A DNA stretch of 64,000 nucleotides from Paenibacillus macerans (GTDB lineage: Bacteria > Bacillota > Bacilli > Paenibacillales > Paenibacillaceae): contig NZ_JAMBOE010000005.1 in NCBI RefSeq assembly GCF_023715465.1, forward strand, positions 310,001 through 374,000, given 5' to 3'. The translations under genes were made by a program, and so were the position numbers. Shown piece by piece: positions 54,377-63,664 of the stretch (position 1 is the first letter of the stretch; every line of letters starts with the position of its first letter). Below the pieces are notes generated by a model. It saw nothing but the letters and a program-made list of their open reading frames with translations. It searched no databases and had not been told where the DNA came from.

Positions 54377-55618
54377 TCACAATGAGACAGACTGGTGCAC
54401 CGCCGCAGAAGCAACACGCTGTTGGACGAGCCGCTGTGTATCGCGGGCAATCATCAGCTCTTCGTTAGTGGGGATGATATGCACCGCCACACGTGAGGCG
54501 GGGGTGCTGATCTTGCGCTCGCCAGGCGAGCGGCTCCGGTTCAACTCCGGGTCCATCTCCAGCCCCAGATAGGACAGGCTCTCGCAGACCTTGGCGCGGA
54601 TATAGTCAGAATTCTCTCCGACCCCGCCGGTAAAGATCAGCGCATCCAGACCGTTCAGCACGGCGCTGTAGGAGCCGATGTATTTGCGAATGCGCTGTAC
54701 ATACATACTCAGCGCCAGCCTTGCGCCCTCATGGCCTTCATCGGCGCAGCGGATGATCTCGCGCAAATCGGAGCTCTGGCCGGAGATGCCGGCCAGCCCG
54801 CTATGCTTGTTCAGCAGCGAATTGATCTCGCCAAGACTCAGCTTCTCTTTGGCCATCACAAAGGGAATGATCGCCGGGTCGATATCGCCGCAGCGGGTTC
54901 CCATCATCAGGCCTTCCAGCGGGGTCATGCCCATGCTGGTATCTACAGACTCCCCGTCCCGAATAGCGGTAATGCTGGCTCCGTTGCCGATATGGCAGGA
55001 GATTACACGGGTTCCCTGGAGGGGTTGGCCGGTAATTTCGCCAAGGCGTAAGCTGACATACTTATGCGAGGTTCCATGGAACCCGTATCTTCTGATTTTA
55101 TAGCGGTCATACAAGTCTCTGGGCAATGGATACATGTAGCTCTCCTGCGGTATCGTCTGGTGAAAAGCGGTATCGAACACACACACCATCGGCGTCTCCT
55201 CGCCCAGCAGCTGGCGGAACGATTCGATCCCCTTCAGATTGGCCGGATTGTGCAGCGGCGCCAGCTCGATATTGCGTCTTACCGCCTGCAGCACCTCATC
55301 GTCCACCAGTGCCGAATCCGAAAAGAATTCGCCGCCATGGGCAATCCGGTGCCCTACTGCCGCGATTTCCCGCACCGAGGCGATGGACCCGCTGACCGGA
55401 TCCGTCAGCGCCGCAAGCATAAGGCTGATGGCCTCCTCATGCCCCTGGATCCGCAAACCGGTCTGCGGTGGCAGCGGTGGCGTACAATCCTGACGAAGTA
55501 TCGCCTGCTCCGATCCAATCTCTTCAATAATCCCCTTCGCAAGCACCGATTCATCCTTCATATCAAACAGCTGATATTTCAAGGATGAGCTGCCGCTGTT
55601 AATGACCAGCACCTTCAT
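54377..55618 (-). CDS. ackA: acetate/propionate kinase of the microcompartment operon
   Basis: About 413 residues; an acetokinase-fold enzyme that makes ATP from acyl phosphate. Signs: MKVLVINSGSSSLKYQLFD, the GFHGTSHKYVS block (catalytic His/Arg region), HIGNGASITAI, and FTGGVGENS. The ATG at 55618 has GGAGGAG at 6 nt; the frame to 55642 adds only a poly-Glu start. In this setting it would take the acyl phosphate made by PduL, so propionyl- or acetyl-phosphate depending on the substrate. It is last in the operon. Confidence 0.92.
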   Translation of the reverse strand: MKVLVINSGSSSLKYQLFDMKDESVLAKGIIEEIGSEQAILRQDCTPPLPPQTGLRIQGHEEAISLMLAALTDPVSGSIASVREIAAVGHRIAHGGEFFSDSALVDDEVLQAVRRNIELAPLHNPANLKGIESFRQLLGEETPMVCVFDTAFHQTIPQESYMYPLPRDLYDRYKIRRYGFHGTSHKYVSLRLGEITGQPLQGTRVISCHIGNGASITAIRDGESVDTSMGMTPLEGLMMGTRCGDIDPAIIPFVMAKEKLSLGEINSLLNKHSGLAGISGQSSDLREIIRCADEGHEGARLALSMYVQRIRKYIGSYSAVLNGLDALIFTGGVGENSDYIRAKVCESLSYLGLEMDPELNRSRSPGERKISTPASRVAVHIIPTNEELMIARDTQRLVQQRVASAAVHQSVSL

Positions 55619-55660
55619 ATACGGCTCCTCCTCCTCTTCCATCCCTACTTCTTTATAAAT

Positions 55661-56581
55661 TCAACCGCCGATTTGGCAGCGCAAGCCATAACCTTCCACC
55701 ACATGGCGCAGGCTCTCCATCCCGTCGCTTGGCGGTGGAGTCTGTTGCTTCATATGGTATTCCGTGCCCAGGTAGGTGTATTTATTCTCGCCCAGCCGGT
55801 GAAAAGGCAGCAGATGCAGCTCCCGTACCCCAGGCAATTCCGCGGCAAACGAGGAGATGGCGGCAATCTCATGGATCGTGTCGTTGAAGCCGGGAACGAC
55901 GGGAACGCGAATAATCACCCGCTCCCCCTGCCTGGCAATCCGCCGGGCGTTCTCCAGAATCAGCGAATTGGACTGCTTCACATATTCATAGTGTTTACTG
56001 TCCTCCATGTGCTTGATGTCCAGCAAAACCGTATCGAGCAGCGGCAGCACGTTATCCAGCACGGCCGGATTACAGAAGGCCGTGGTTTCAATCGCTGTGT
56101 TCCAGCCTTGATCCTTGCAGGCACGCAGCAGGTTTAGAGCAAAGTCGCTCTGATAGAGCGGCTCACCTCCGGAGAGGGTAATTCCCCCGCCGGAACGCCG
56201 GTAATAAGCCTCATCCTTGCGCAGAATGGACACAATCTCAGAGGTGCCCATCTCTTTGCCGTTCATAGTCAGCGCCCCGCTGCCGCATTCGGCGCTGCAA
56301 AGTCCGCAGGATACGCAGCTTAGGCGGTTAACCGTCACCTTCGGCCGATAGCTGATGGCTCCCACCGGACAGACCTTTGCGCAGCGTCCGCAGCTGACGC
56401 AGTTGTCCTCCTGCACCATCAGCTGGCTGCCGGGAGCCTGGGTTTCGGGATTGCTGCACCATCTGCAGCGCAGCGGACAGCCCTTCAGAAATACGATCGT
56501 GCGGATACCTGGTCCGTCATGGAGCGAAAAGCGCTGGATATCGCTGACCATCCCCCTGGCTTCCCAAATGACTTCATTCAT
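55661..56581 (-). CDS. glycyl-radical-enzyme activating protein (radical SAM)
   Basis: A 306-residue radical SAM activase. The SAM cluster motif is CPLRCRWC (CxxxCxxC, about residues 35-42). Two ferredoxin-like 4Fe-4S motifs follow (CVSCGRCAKVCPVG and CVSCGLCSAECGSG), typical of activases of dehydratase-type GREs rather than pyruvate formate-lyase. GGGITLSGGEPL is the SAM-binding block. It installs the glycyl radical on G831 of the neighbouring enzyme. It lies 23 bp after the enzyme gene. Confidence 0.93.
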   Translation of the reverse strand: MNEVIWEARGMVSDIQRFSLHDGPGIRTIVFLKGCPLRCRWCSNPETQAPGSQLMVQEDNCVSCGRCAKVCPVGAISYRPKVTVNRLSCVSCGLCSAECGSGALTMNGKEMGTSEIVSILRKDEAYYRRSGGGITLSGGEPLYQSDFALNLLRACKDQGWNTAIETTAFCNPAVLDNVLPLLDTVLLDIKHMEDSKHYEYVKQSNSLILENARRIARQGERVIIRVPVVPGFNDTIHEIAAISSFAAELPGVRELHLLPFHRLGENKYTYLGTEYHMKQQTPPPSDGMESLRHVVEGYGLRCQIGG

Positions 56582-56604
56582 GGTGGGCCTCCTGATCTAT
56601 ATAG

Positions 56605-59172
56605 TTACATTGTCTGCTCCGTCCGGTTAATAATGTCATCCTGCAGTTTCTTGTCAAGTGTGGTGAAATGGGCGCTGTAGCCCGCCACACGGACGACGAG
56701 GTTCTTGTATTTCTCAGGATTGCGCTGGGCCTCCAGCAGCGTATCACGGCTGATCACATTAAACTGCACATGCATCCCCTTCTGGTCAAAAAAACCTCTG
56801 ACCAACGCCGCCAGCTTCTCCAGTCCCGCCGGTCCACTCAGCGCGGACGGATGGAACTTCTGATTGAACAGCGTACCGTTAGAGGCGATATGATGATCCA
56901 GCTTCGCCACCGAGTTGGCCGAAGCCGTAGGTCCACTGGTATCCCGGCCAGATACCGGCGACACCCCATCGGCCAGCGGTTCGCCCGCCAGCCGTCCGTC
57001 CGCCGTTGCCCCGGTGGCGGCGCCCAACGGCACATTGGCCGAAGCCGGATACAGTCCGGGCTGGAAGGTGCCGCCACGCGGATTGACATGCTTCTGCACT
57101 TCACGGCAATAGACAAGTCCTACCTGACGGGCCAATTCATCGACCTCTTCGATGTCGTTGCCGTATTTCGGCGCGGCAATCAGCCACTCGCGCAGGCGGG
57201 CGTCATTGCCTTGACCCTGGCTCTGGCTGTTGCCCAGATCCACCTTCACATCGGCTTGCGCACCAAACTGGGCTAAAGAAATCTGGTTGCCTTCCATGAG
57301 GAATTTTTTGATCAGTTCAACAATATGCTCCTGGGTCAACGTATCCAGCGAGACGGGAGCAGAGGCTGTAGCAGCAGCCGGCTGGGCCAGGCCAAAATTG
57401 CGTTCAAGCGCTGCCTTCAGCTCTGGCAACGTTGTTTTCCGCTCTTCGAAAATCACCTTCTGAATCGCGTACATGGCATCCGCTACATTAGCAATGCCTA
57501 CGCCCTGCGGTCCGGTGAAGTTATAGAAGGCGCCGCCTTCCTGCAGCGATTTGCCTCTGCCGATACAGTCATACACCATGGAGGACAGGAACGGCAATGG
57601 TGCTCTTTCCGCATGGGCATAATCCACCGAGTTATCCGCTTGAGCCAATAGATTGACGAAATGTTCCATCTGCTTGCGGTAAGCCTCCATAATCTCATCC
57701 AGGGAGGTGAAGGAGGCGAAGTCTCCGGTGGCGATCCCGGCTTTTTTGCCATTGACGGTGCCGTTGCCGATGACAAACTCCATCACCTTCGGCAGATTGA
57801 AGAATGCGGCGTCATGCCAGCCTTCGGTTTTTCCGCCCTTTTGCGGCTCAACGCAGCCGATAAGGCCGTAGTCGCGCGCATCCGCCAAACTTACGGAACG
57901 GCTGACCAGCGCGGGGATGATGACCTCATCGTTGTAATACGCCGGGAGTCCAAGCCCCAGACGGCTGACCTCCGCTGCCTTCAGCAGCAGTTCATCCGGT
58001 GTGCGGTTCCAGACGCGGATCGAGACGGAAGGCTGTGGCAGCTTCACATGGGCCGTCGCCTCCAGGCAGGCGAAGGACAACTCGTTGGTAGCGTCAAGCC
58101 CCTCCTCATTCTGACCGCCGACCACCAGATTCTGAAACATCGGGTATCCGCCAAAAGCTTTGCTGGAGGCTTCGTCGCGGATTTTGTTAATCTCGTTCAG
58201 CTTCACCCACAGGCAGTCCAGCAGTTCCTGGGCTTCTTCATGGCGAAGGGTACCACGCTCGATGTCCTGTTTGTAATACGGATACATGTATTGGTCAAAA
58301 CGCATCGGAGACACGGAGTGCCCGTTGGATTCCACTTGAATCAGCATGTGCACGAACCAGAAACACTGTACCGCTTCGCTGAAGCTGGATGCCGGGTTCG
58401 CCGGAACCTGCTCACAATTGCGGGCAATCTGCAGCAGCTCCCGCTGGCGAACGCCGTCGCTGCAGGCTGCGGCCTGACTCTTGGCCAGCTCCGCGAACCG
58501 TTTGCCGAACTGGATGGCTGCTTCCGCAGAGATGATCACCGCGTTCAGAAACTGTTCTTTTTTGATATAATCCGGCAATGAACGGTCGGCCTCCGCTTTG
58601 GCCTGCTGCGCCTCCTCGATAATGCCCTTGAAGCCCTTGGACAGCACCTTTCCATAATCCACAGAAATATGGCCAACGCCGTTATTATAATAATTGCCTA
58701 CCGTAAAAACTTCCGCATCGATCGCCGTCAACGCTTCGGGAGACATGAAGGAAGTTGCCAACTCCTGCACCGTGCGGCCGTTCCAATATTCAAAGGAATA
58801 CTTCAGCTTGCTGACCGCATCATCCGAGATCGTAAACACGTCACCCGTTCTGCGGGCCACCGTAGCGAACTCGCACAGCAGCCAACGGTTCGAAAACTCG
58901 GGAAAGATCTGACAGCCTCTTGGCTTGGCAGTCAAATTGCCCACGATCAGCTCTTTGTCCCGGATCACCAGCGTCATGTTCTGCAGAATATGCTCCAGCG
59001 CTTTGGCACGGCGGATAATCATCGGAAGATGCTCGGTTTGCTTAAAAGATTCCGTAATCAGCACCGCTCTTTCGGCTTCGATCTCCGGAGTGCCGGACAT
59101 CAGGTTGTCGATCAGATGGCCGATCCGGCCGGTTACTGCTGCTGATTTGGGCATATCGTAGACTTTGGTCAT
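56605..59172 (-). CDS. microcompartment glycyl radical enzyme (diol dehydratase / choline lyase class)
   Basis: An 855-residue glycyl radical enzyme. Thiyl Cys C440 lies in GCVEPQ with the partner Glu two residues on, followed by KTEGWHD. The glycyl loop RVAGYSA has G831. Between residues about 588 and 657 is a 70-residue insert absent from ordinary members: a Pro/Ala linker (QPAAATASAPVS), an amphipathic helix (LDTLTQEHIVELIKKFL) and a Gly/Gln/Ser linker, which looks like an internal encapsulation peptide. I recall this arrangement from the GRM3 type of microcompartment, whose substrate is 1,2-propanediol. GWHD after the Cys also fits diol dehydratases better than choline lyase as I remember them. 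Choline or glycerol cannot be excluded. Confidence 0.85.
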   Translation of the reverse strand: MTKVYDMPKSAAVTGRIGHLIDNLMSGTPEIEAERAVLITESFKQTEHLPMIIRRAKALEHILQNMTLVIRDKELIVGNLTAKPRGCQIFPEFSNRWLLCEFATVARRTGDVFTISDDAVSKLKYSFEYWNGRTVQELATSFMSPEALTAIDAEVFTVGNYYNNGVGHISVDYGKVLSKGFKGIIEEAQQAKAEADRSLPDYIKKEQFLNAVIISAEAAIQFGKRFAELAKSQAAACSDGVRQRELLQIARNCEQVPANPASSFSEAVQCFWFVHMLIQVESNGHSVSPMRFDQYMYPYYKQDIERGTLRHEEAQELLDCLWVKLNEINKIRDEASSKAFGGYPMFQNLVVGGQNEEGLDATNELSFACLEATAHVKLPQPSVSIRVWNRTPDELLLKAAEVSRLGLGLPAYYNDEVIIPALVSRSVSLADARDYGLIGCVEPQKGGKTEGWHDAAFFNLPKVMEFVIGNGTVNGKKAGIATGDFASFTSLDEIMEAYRKQMEHFVNLLAQADNSVDYAHAERAPLPFLSSMVYDCIGRGKSLQEGGAFYNFTGPQGVGIANVADAMYAIQKVIFEERKTTLPELKAALERNFGLAQPAAATASAPVSLDTLTQEHIVELIKKFLMEGNQISLAQFGAQADVKVDLGNSQSQGQGNDARLREWLIAAPKYGNDIEEVDELARQVGLVYCREVQKHVNPRGGTFQPGLYPASANVPLGAATGATADGRLAGEPLADGVSPVSGRDTSGPTASANSVAKLDHHIASNGTLFNQKFHPSALSGPAGLEKLAALVRGFFDQKGMHVQFNVISRDTLLEAQRNPEKYKNLVVRVAGYSAHFTTLDKKLQDDIINRTEQTM

Positions 59173-59231
59173 CGTATAGCCTCCCCCTTCAGTTTGCTTT
59201 CATAATGCTTGCCAGCTGTTCATGATAAGCG

Positions 59232-60365
59232 CTAATACACCCTACGAAACAACTGTTCCAGCTGCTCAACATTGACCTCGCGCGGATTGGTCGCGGTGCA
59301 TTTATCCTTCAGCGCCGCCTGGCTCATCGTGGACAGCAGTGCTTCATAAGCCTCACGGTCAATACCGGCCGCTTCCAGCGACGCCGGTGTGCCGGTCAGC
59401 TTCTGCAGCGCCCGCACCGCCGAAACCAGGCTGGCCACGCCCTCCGCCACTGTGGCCGCCGGGAGGTGCAGGCGATGGGCCAGCTTGCAATAGCGCGCCG
59501 CCGCCTGGCTCTCACCGCCGCTCTCCAGGTCAGCGTTGTATTCGATAATATGGGGCAGCAGCACGGCGTTCGCCCGTCCATGCGGCAGATGAAAATGCCC
59601 GCCCAGTGTATGTGCCATGCTGTGGGTAATGCCCAGCGCCGCGTTCGTAAACGCCATGCCGGCCAGACAGGAGGCATTGTGCAGGCGCTCCCGTGCCTCC
59701 AGATCATCGCCGCTGTGATAGGCGCGCAGCAGATAGTCAAAGATCAGCTCGACGGTCTTCTCGCAGAGCGCATCCGTATAATCGGAATGCTCGCTCGACA
59801 CATAAGCTTCGACGGCATGCGTGAGCGCATCGATGGCGGTATCGGCGGTAATCTGCGGCGGCACGGTTTTCAGAAAGGCGGTGTCCAGGATCGCCACATC
59901 CGGGATGATGTCCTGTGAGACGAGCGGAATCTTCGTGTCGCCCAGCGTCATGACCGAATAGGAGGTCACTTCCGATCCGGTGCCGCTTGTCGTCGGTATG
60001 GCGATGAACAGCGGCTTGCCACCGTCATCCGCATTTCCGGCATGCTGGCGGGCGAACAGCAAAATGCTTTTGGCCGCGTCAATGGTAGAACCTCCGCCCA
60101 GGGCAATAATCAGATCGGGACGGAAGGCCAGGTACTCCTTCACTCCGGCGGCCACCACCTCAACAGGCGGATCAGGCTTTACGCCGGTGAAGAGCTGGTA
60201 ATCCTCCACACTGGTCTGCAGAATATGAATTAATGTATCCGCGAACCCGGCCTGCACCATAAAAGGATCGGTAATGACCAGGGCCCGGCGGTTATCGAGC
60301 AGCGTTAAATATTCAAGCGCGCCTGTATCAAAATAGACCTCCGTCTTTACACAAAAACGCTTCAT
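59232..60365 (-). CDS. iron-containing alcohol dehydrogenase (PduQ-like)
   Basis: A 377-residue group III dehydrogenase: NAD site GGGSTIDAAK, and iron ligands in the ALTHAVEAYVS and GITHSMAHTLGGHFHLPHG blocks. In microcompartments this type reduces the aldehyde to the alcohol and recycles NADH for the aldehyde dehydrogenase (propionaldehyde to propanol). It lies between the EutN-type gene and the glycyl radical enzyme gene. No encapsulation-peptide extension is seen. Confidence 0.9.
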   Translation of the reverse strand: MKRFCVKTEVYFDTGALEYLTLLDNRRALVITDPFMVQAGFADTLIHILQTSVEDYQLFTGVKPDPPVEVVAAGVKEYLAFRPDLIIALGGGSTIDAAKSILLFARQHAGNADDGGKPLFIAIPTTSGTGSEVTSYSVMTLGDTKIPLVSQDIIPDVAILDTAFLKTVPPQITADTAIDALTHAVEAYVSSEHSDYTDALCEKTVELIFDYLLRAYHSGDDLEARERLHNASCLAGMAFTNAALGITHSMAHTLGGHFHLPHGRANAVLLPHIIEYNADLESGGESQAAARYCKLAHRLHLPAATVAEGVASLVSAVRALQKLTGTPASLEAAGIDREAYEALLSTMSQAALKDKCTATNPREVNVEQLEQLFRRVY

Positions 60366-60386
60366 TCCTTTTGCCTCCGTTCCACG

Positions 60387-60650
60387 TCATTCGTCGGTCT
60401 GCAAATCGTCCACAATCCCGACAATGGACATATCTGCGGATAAGCGGATGTCCTCATACATGGAACTGCCCCAGTCAATCAGCACCAGGTCACCGATTCC
60501 CGCGCCAACCATATCAATGGCAACGAACACATCATCACCGGTCATTCTGCGCTTCTCGTCCACTGATTTGATCATAAGCAGCTTGGCGCCGATCAGCTTC
60601 TCACATTTCTGGGTAGAGACGACCTTGCCGATGACTGTAGCCAGATGCAT
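60387..60650 (-). CDS. EutN/CcmL-type microcompartment vertex protein
   Basis: An 87-residue BMC-P shell protein that forms pentamers capping the vertices of the compartment. It starts MHLATVIGKVVSTQK and includes LIGAKLLMIKSVD, VAIDMVGAGIGDLVLIDWGSS and a C-terminal VGIVDDL, all typical. This is the firmest evidence that the pathway is housed in a bacterial microcompartment. It lies 15 bp after the aldehyde dehydrogenase gene. Confidence 0.93.
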   Translation of the reverse strand: MHLATVIGKVVSTQKCEKLIGAKLLMIKSVDEKRRMTGDDVFVAIDMVGAGIGDLVLIDWGSSMYEDIRLSADMSIVGIVDDLQTDE

Positions 60651-60665
60651 GCTGTGATTCCTCCC

Positions 60666-62174
60666 TTATCCCATCAGTTGCCGCAGCAACTGCTGTACGA
60701 TCGCTTCCAGTTGGGCCTCATTCATTGCTGCCGGTGCCGTCGGTGCTGCCGGTACTGCCGCTGCCTCAGCCGTCATCTGCTTTGCCGCACACACCGGTAC
60801 AGGCTCCCGCAAATCCTCCATCTCACGCATACCATAGGCTAAACGGCGGATGTTCAGCAGGTTCATCGGGCCGATGTTATCCGATGTGGAGCTGCCGCCA
60901 ACCGCACCGCACCCCAACGTCATGGCCGGAGGAAGATTCGTGGTTGCTCCAATGCCGCCCAGCGCTGCCGGAGTATTTACAAGCAGGCGTGACACCTGCT
61001 TGTGGAGCGCAAACTCCCGGATCACAGCTTCATTGCGCGAATGGATCGTCATGGTATGGCCTTTACCCTCCCCTTCCAGCAGCTCCATGCAGCGCTCGCA
61101 GGCCGCTTGCCAATCCTCTGCCTCATAAAAAGCCAGCACAGGCGTCAGCTTCTCACGAGAATAAGGATTGTTGTGCGAAACAGTCGTCTGTTCCGAGATC
61201 AGCACCCGGGTTCCGGCCGGAATGCTGAAGCCGGCCATCGCCGCCAGCTTCTCCGGCGACCTGCCGACCGCCTGCGGATTAATCGTGCCATTGCACCGCA
61301 GCAGGAAGGAGCCCAGCTGGGCCGATTGCTCGCTGTTCAGGAAGTAGGCTCCTTGCCGCAGCAGCTCCTGTACAACCTGCTGTCTGCTCACCTTCTCCAC
61401 CACAATCGATTGCTCGGAAGCACAGATCACACCGTAATCAAACGTCTTGCTGTCAATAATCCGCTTGACCGCGTTCGGAATATCCGCCGACCGCTCGATG
61501 AAGGCCGGGCCATTGCCCGGGCCGACACCGATGGCAGGTGTGCCGGAGCTGTAAGCCGCCTTCACCATCGCTTCCCCGCCGGTGGCCAGGATAAGCGAGG
61601 TGTCGCGGTGCTTCATCAGCTCGCTGGTGCCCGGCATGCTGAGAATCGACAGGCAGCCCAGAATGCCTTCAGGCGCTCCCGCCTGCACCGCCGCAGCGGA
61701 GAGAATAGCTACTGTCTCGCTAATGCAGCGGCGTGCGGACGGATGGGGCGAAAAGACGATAGCGTTGCCTGTCTTCAGCGCCAGCAAGCTTTTGTAAATC
61801 ACTGTCGAGGTTGGATTGGTTGATGGAATCAGTCCGGCGATTACACCGACCGGTACGGCGATCTCCACGATCTGATCGGTTTCATGGGTAGCGATTACAC
61901 CGACGGTCTTCATGTCCTTAATATGCTGGTGCAGCTCTCTGCTGGCGAATGTATTTTTAATGACCTTGTCTTCCCAGCGGCCAAATCCGGTCTCCTCGTG
62001 GGCCATTTGGGCGAGCTTGACGGCGGCCTGTTCTGCCGCCGCGGCCACCTGCGCTACAATGTGATCAATTTGCTCCTGGCTGTAGCTTTGCAGAACCTTC
62101 TGAGCTTCCTTGGCGGCTGCGAGAATGACGCGAACCTCCTGTATGGATTGCAGATCATGATCCAAAATCTTCAT
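60666..62174 (-). CDS. CoA-acylating aldehyde dehydrogenase with C-terminal encapsulation peptide
   Basis: About 502 residues, of the PduP/EutE class. It turns the aldehyde into acyl-CoA with NAD. The catalytic Cys is in YGVICASEQS (about residue 247), and GVGPGNGPAFI and LGCGAVGGSSTSDN are family blocks. The end carries a Pro/Ala linker and the amphipathic helix MNEAQLEAIVQQLLRQLMG, a typical encapsulation peptide but at the C-terminus rather than the N-terminus as in PduP. The ATG at 62174 has GGAGGAAA at 8 nt; the frame to 62210 is not preferred. Confidence 0.92.
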   Translation of the reverse strand: MKILDHDLQSIQEVRVILAAAKEAQKVLQSYSQEQIDHIVAQVAAAAEQAAVKLAQMAHEETGFGRWEDKVIKNTFASRELHQHIKDMKTVGVIATHETDQIVEIAVPVGVIAGLIPSTNPTSTVIYKSLLALKTGNAIVFSPHPSARRCISETVAILSAAAVQAGAPEGILGCLSILSMPGTSELMKHRDTSLILATGGEAMVKAAYSSGTPAIGVGPGNGPAFIERSADIPNAVKRIIDSKTFDYGVICASEQSIVVEKVSRQQVVQELLRQGAYFLNSEQSAQLGSFLLRCNGTINPQAVGRSPEKLAAMAGFSIPAGTRVLISEQTTVSHNNPYSREKLTPVLAFYEAEDWQAACERCMELLEGEGKGHTMTIHSRNEAVIREFALHKQVSRLLVNTPAALGGIGATTNLPPAMTLGCGAVGGSSTSDNIGPMNLLNIRRLAYGMREMEDLREPVPVCAAKQMTAEAAAVPAAPTAPAAMNEAQLEAIVQQLLRQLMG

Positions 62175-62210
62175 TGCCGTTTCCTCCTGCTTCTTATGCT
62201 TATTGCTCAC

Positions 62211-63008
62211 TTACTTCTTCAGAAAACGGAGCTCTACCCCGCGAGCTTCCAGCAGCTCACGGGCCAGCGGGGTGATGATGGCATCCTCCCGCGCGCTCAG
62301 CGTCCCCCCTGAAATATGTTGCACATCGGCTAGGGTAATGACCGAATCCGGCAGATGGGGGGCGTTCGGCGGGTTCTGGGCGGCTGTACTTCCGCTGCCT
62401 GGCGAAATGCCAGCAGCAAGGTCTCCCTCCGCCAGCAGCCCGTACGTGCTCAGCGTTTCGCGGAACTCCGCGAGTGTGACCACCTTAACGCCAAAGTCCT
62501 GCAGTGTACGCTCATAACCCAGCAGCATCCTGTTGTACGCCGCGTTGCCGCCCATCCCGGCGGCGGCCTGCACGGTATGTAGCGGATCATAGCCGTCACG
62601 GACCGCAATGATCTCCTTGCGCAGCATGATCGCCGTGGCGATGCCAGCGGTAAGCGGGCTGTCGGTGATGCCAAGCGCGATCTTGCTTAATGCGCCCCGG
62701 GTGGCGAGTGGAATCAGCACCAGCTCCGCCTCGCGCAAGGCTTGCTCGATTTCGGCCAGCCCGGTTAATCTGCGCGCGGACAACCGGGACAACAGCGTCT
62801 CATCCAGCAGGGGCAAGCCGGGGCTGTCATCGATGACGAGACTGTAGCGGTACAGCGGATAATCCGCCAGTAACCTGGCTACACAGTCTTCGTTCACTGT
62901 GCCTCCGCTGAGGAACACAACGACTCTCTTGCTCAGTGCGGGCAGCAACGACTCCAGCATCTGGCGGATTAAGGTTTCGGTGTTCAACACAGCGCCCATC
63001 GGCTTCAC
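62211..63008 (-). CDS. microcompartment-associated flavoprotein-family protein
   Basis: A 265-residue protein. It resembles the flavoprotein (HFCD-like) proteins found in several glycyl-radical and other microcompartment operons. Visible blocks are VVVFLSGGTVNEDC near the start, LVLIPLATRGALSKIALGITDSPLT (cofactor-loop-like), GMGGNAAYNRMLLGYERTL, and a C-terminal Ser/Ala/Pro linker followed by a short domain. Its function in the compartment is not settled in what I know; flavin handling or activase support have been considered. The GTG start overlaps the PduL stop by four bases; an ATG three codons in is an alternative. Confidence 0.75.
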   Translation of the reverse strand: MKPMGAVLNTETLIRQMLESLLPALSKRVVVFLSGGTVNEDCVARLLADYPLYRYSLVIDDSPGLPLLDETLLSRLSARRLTGLAEIEQALREAELVLIPLATRGALSKIALGITDSPLTAGIATAIMLRKEIIAVRDGYDPLHTVQAAAGMGGNAAYNRMLLGYERTLQDFGVKVVTLAEFRETLSTYGLLAEGDLAAGISPGSGSTAAQNPPNAPHLPDSVITLADVQHISGGTLSAREDAIITPLARELLEARGVELRFLKK

Positions 63009-63664
63009 CCTTGCGAATGCACTGCAGTGATCCGAACGGTGTCTCCGTTCTTCACCTCTGCCGCATTTGCCTCATCGGTATCGATATGCATCTCCAGCAC
63101 GAACTCATGGCCTGCGCGGATACGTACATCATGAAACATGATTTTCTTGCCGGAGTCCTCCGAATCTACAGTGACTGAATCGCCGTTCTTCACCCCAAAC
63201 CGGGTTGCATCCTCTTCACTCATATGAATATGGCGTTTGGCACAGATCGCCTTATGGTTCATCACCAGCATGCCTTTGGGGCCGATCACACACAAGCTCG
63301 CAGCGCCTGCCGTATCTCCCGAGTCGCGGACGGGAGGGTTAATGCCGAGCGCAAAAGCATCGCTGCGCGAAATTTCGATCTGGCTGGACGGCCGCAGCGG
63401 CCCCATCACGCGGACGCTTGGAAAGCAACCTTTGGGGCCGGCGATACAGACGGTTTCCGAAGCGGCGAATTGACCGGGCTGCTTCAGATTGCTTTTGACC
63501 GTCAGCTCATGGCCAGCTCCGAACAGCACCTCCATATCCTGGCGGTCCAAATGGATATGGCGGGCGGAGATTCCAACCGGGATGCTATAGCTGCGGTCCT
63601 TTACTTTAAGCGTGCTCGCGATTTCCGCCGCAAGACTTTGTACCAGCTGATTATTTATGTCCAT
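63005..63664 (-). CDS. pduL: PduL-type phosphate propanoyltransferase
   Basis: About 219 residues; the microcompartment phosphotransacylase that converts acyl-CoA to acyl phosphate and frees CoA. It has the two zinc-binding domains with VGISARHIHLDRQDMEVLFG, KQPGQFAASETV, and KAICAKRHIHMSEEDATRFG (paired HxH motifs). The N-terminal extension (MDINNQLVQSLAAEIASTLK) is an amphipathic helix of the encapsulation-peptide kind. The ATG at 63664 overlaps the upstream stop (TGATG). With the acetate kinase it gives the ATP-yielding branch. Confidence 0.93.
   Translation of the reverse strand: MDINNQLVQSLAAEIASTLKVKDRSYSIPVGISARHIHLDRQDMEVLFGAGHELTVKSNLKQPGQFAASETVCIAGPKGCFPSVRVMGPLRPSSQIEISRSDAFALGINPPVRDSGDTAGAASLCVIGPKGMLVMNHKAICAKRHIHMSEEDATRFGVKNGDSVTVDSEDSGKKIMFHDVRIRAGHEFVLEMHIDTDEANAAEVKNGDTVRITAVHSQG

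Noticed and set aside
56605..59172. Calling the glycyl radical enzyme choline trimethylamine-lyase (CutC)
   Set aside because: The motif after the catalytic Cys (KTEGWHD) and the internal insert fit the propanediol type better as I recall them. Without an alignment the substrate was left open.
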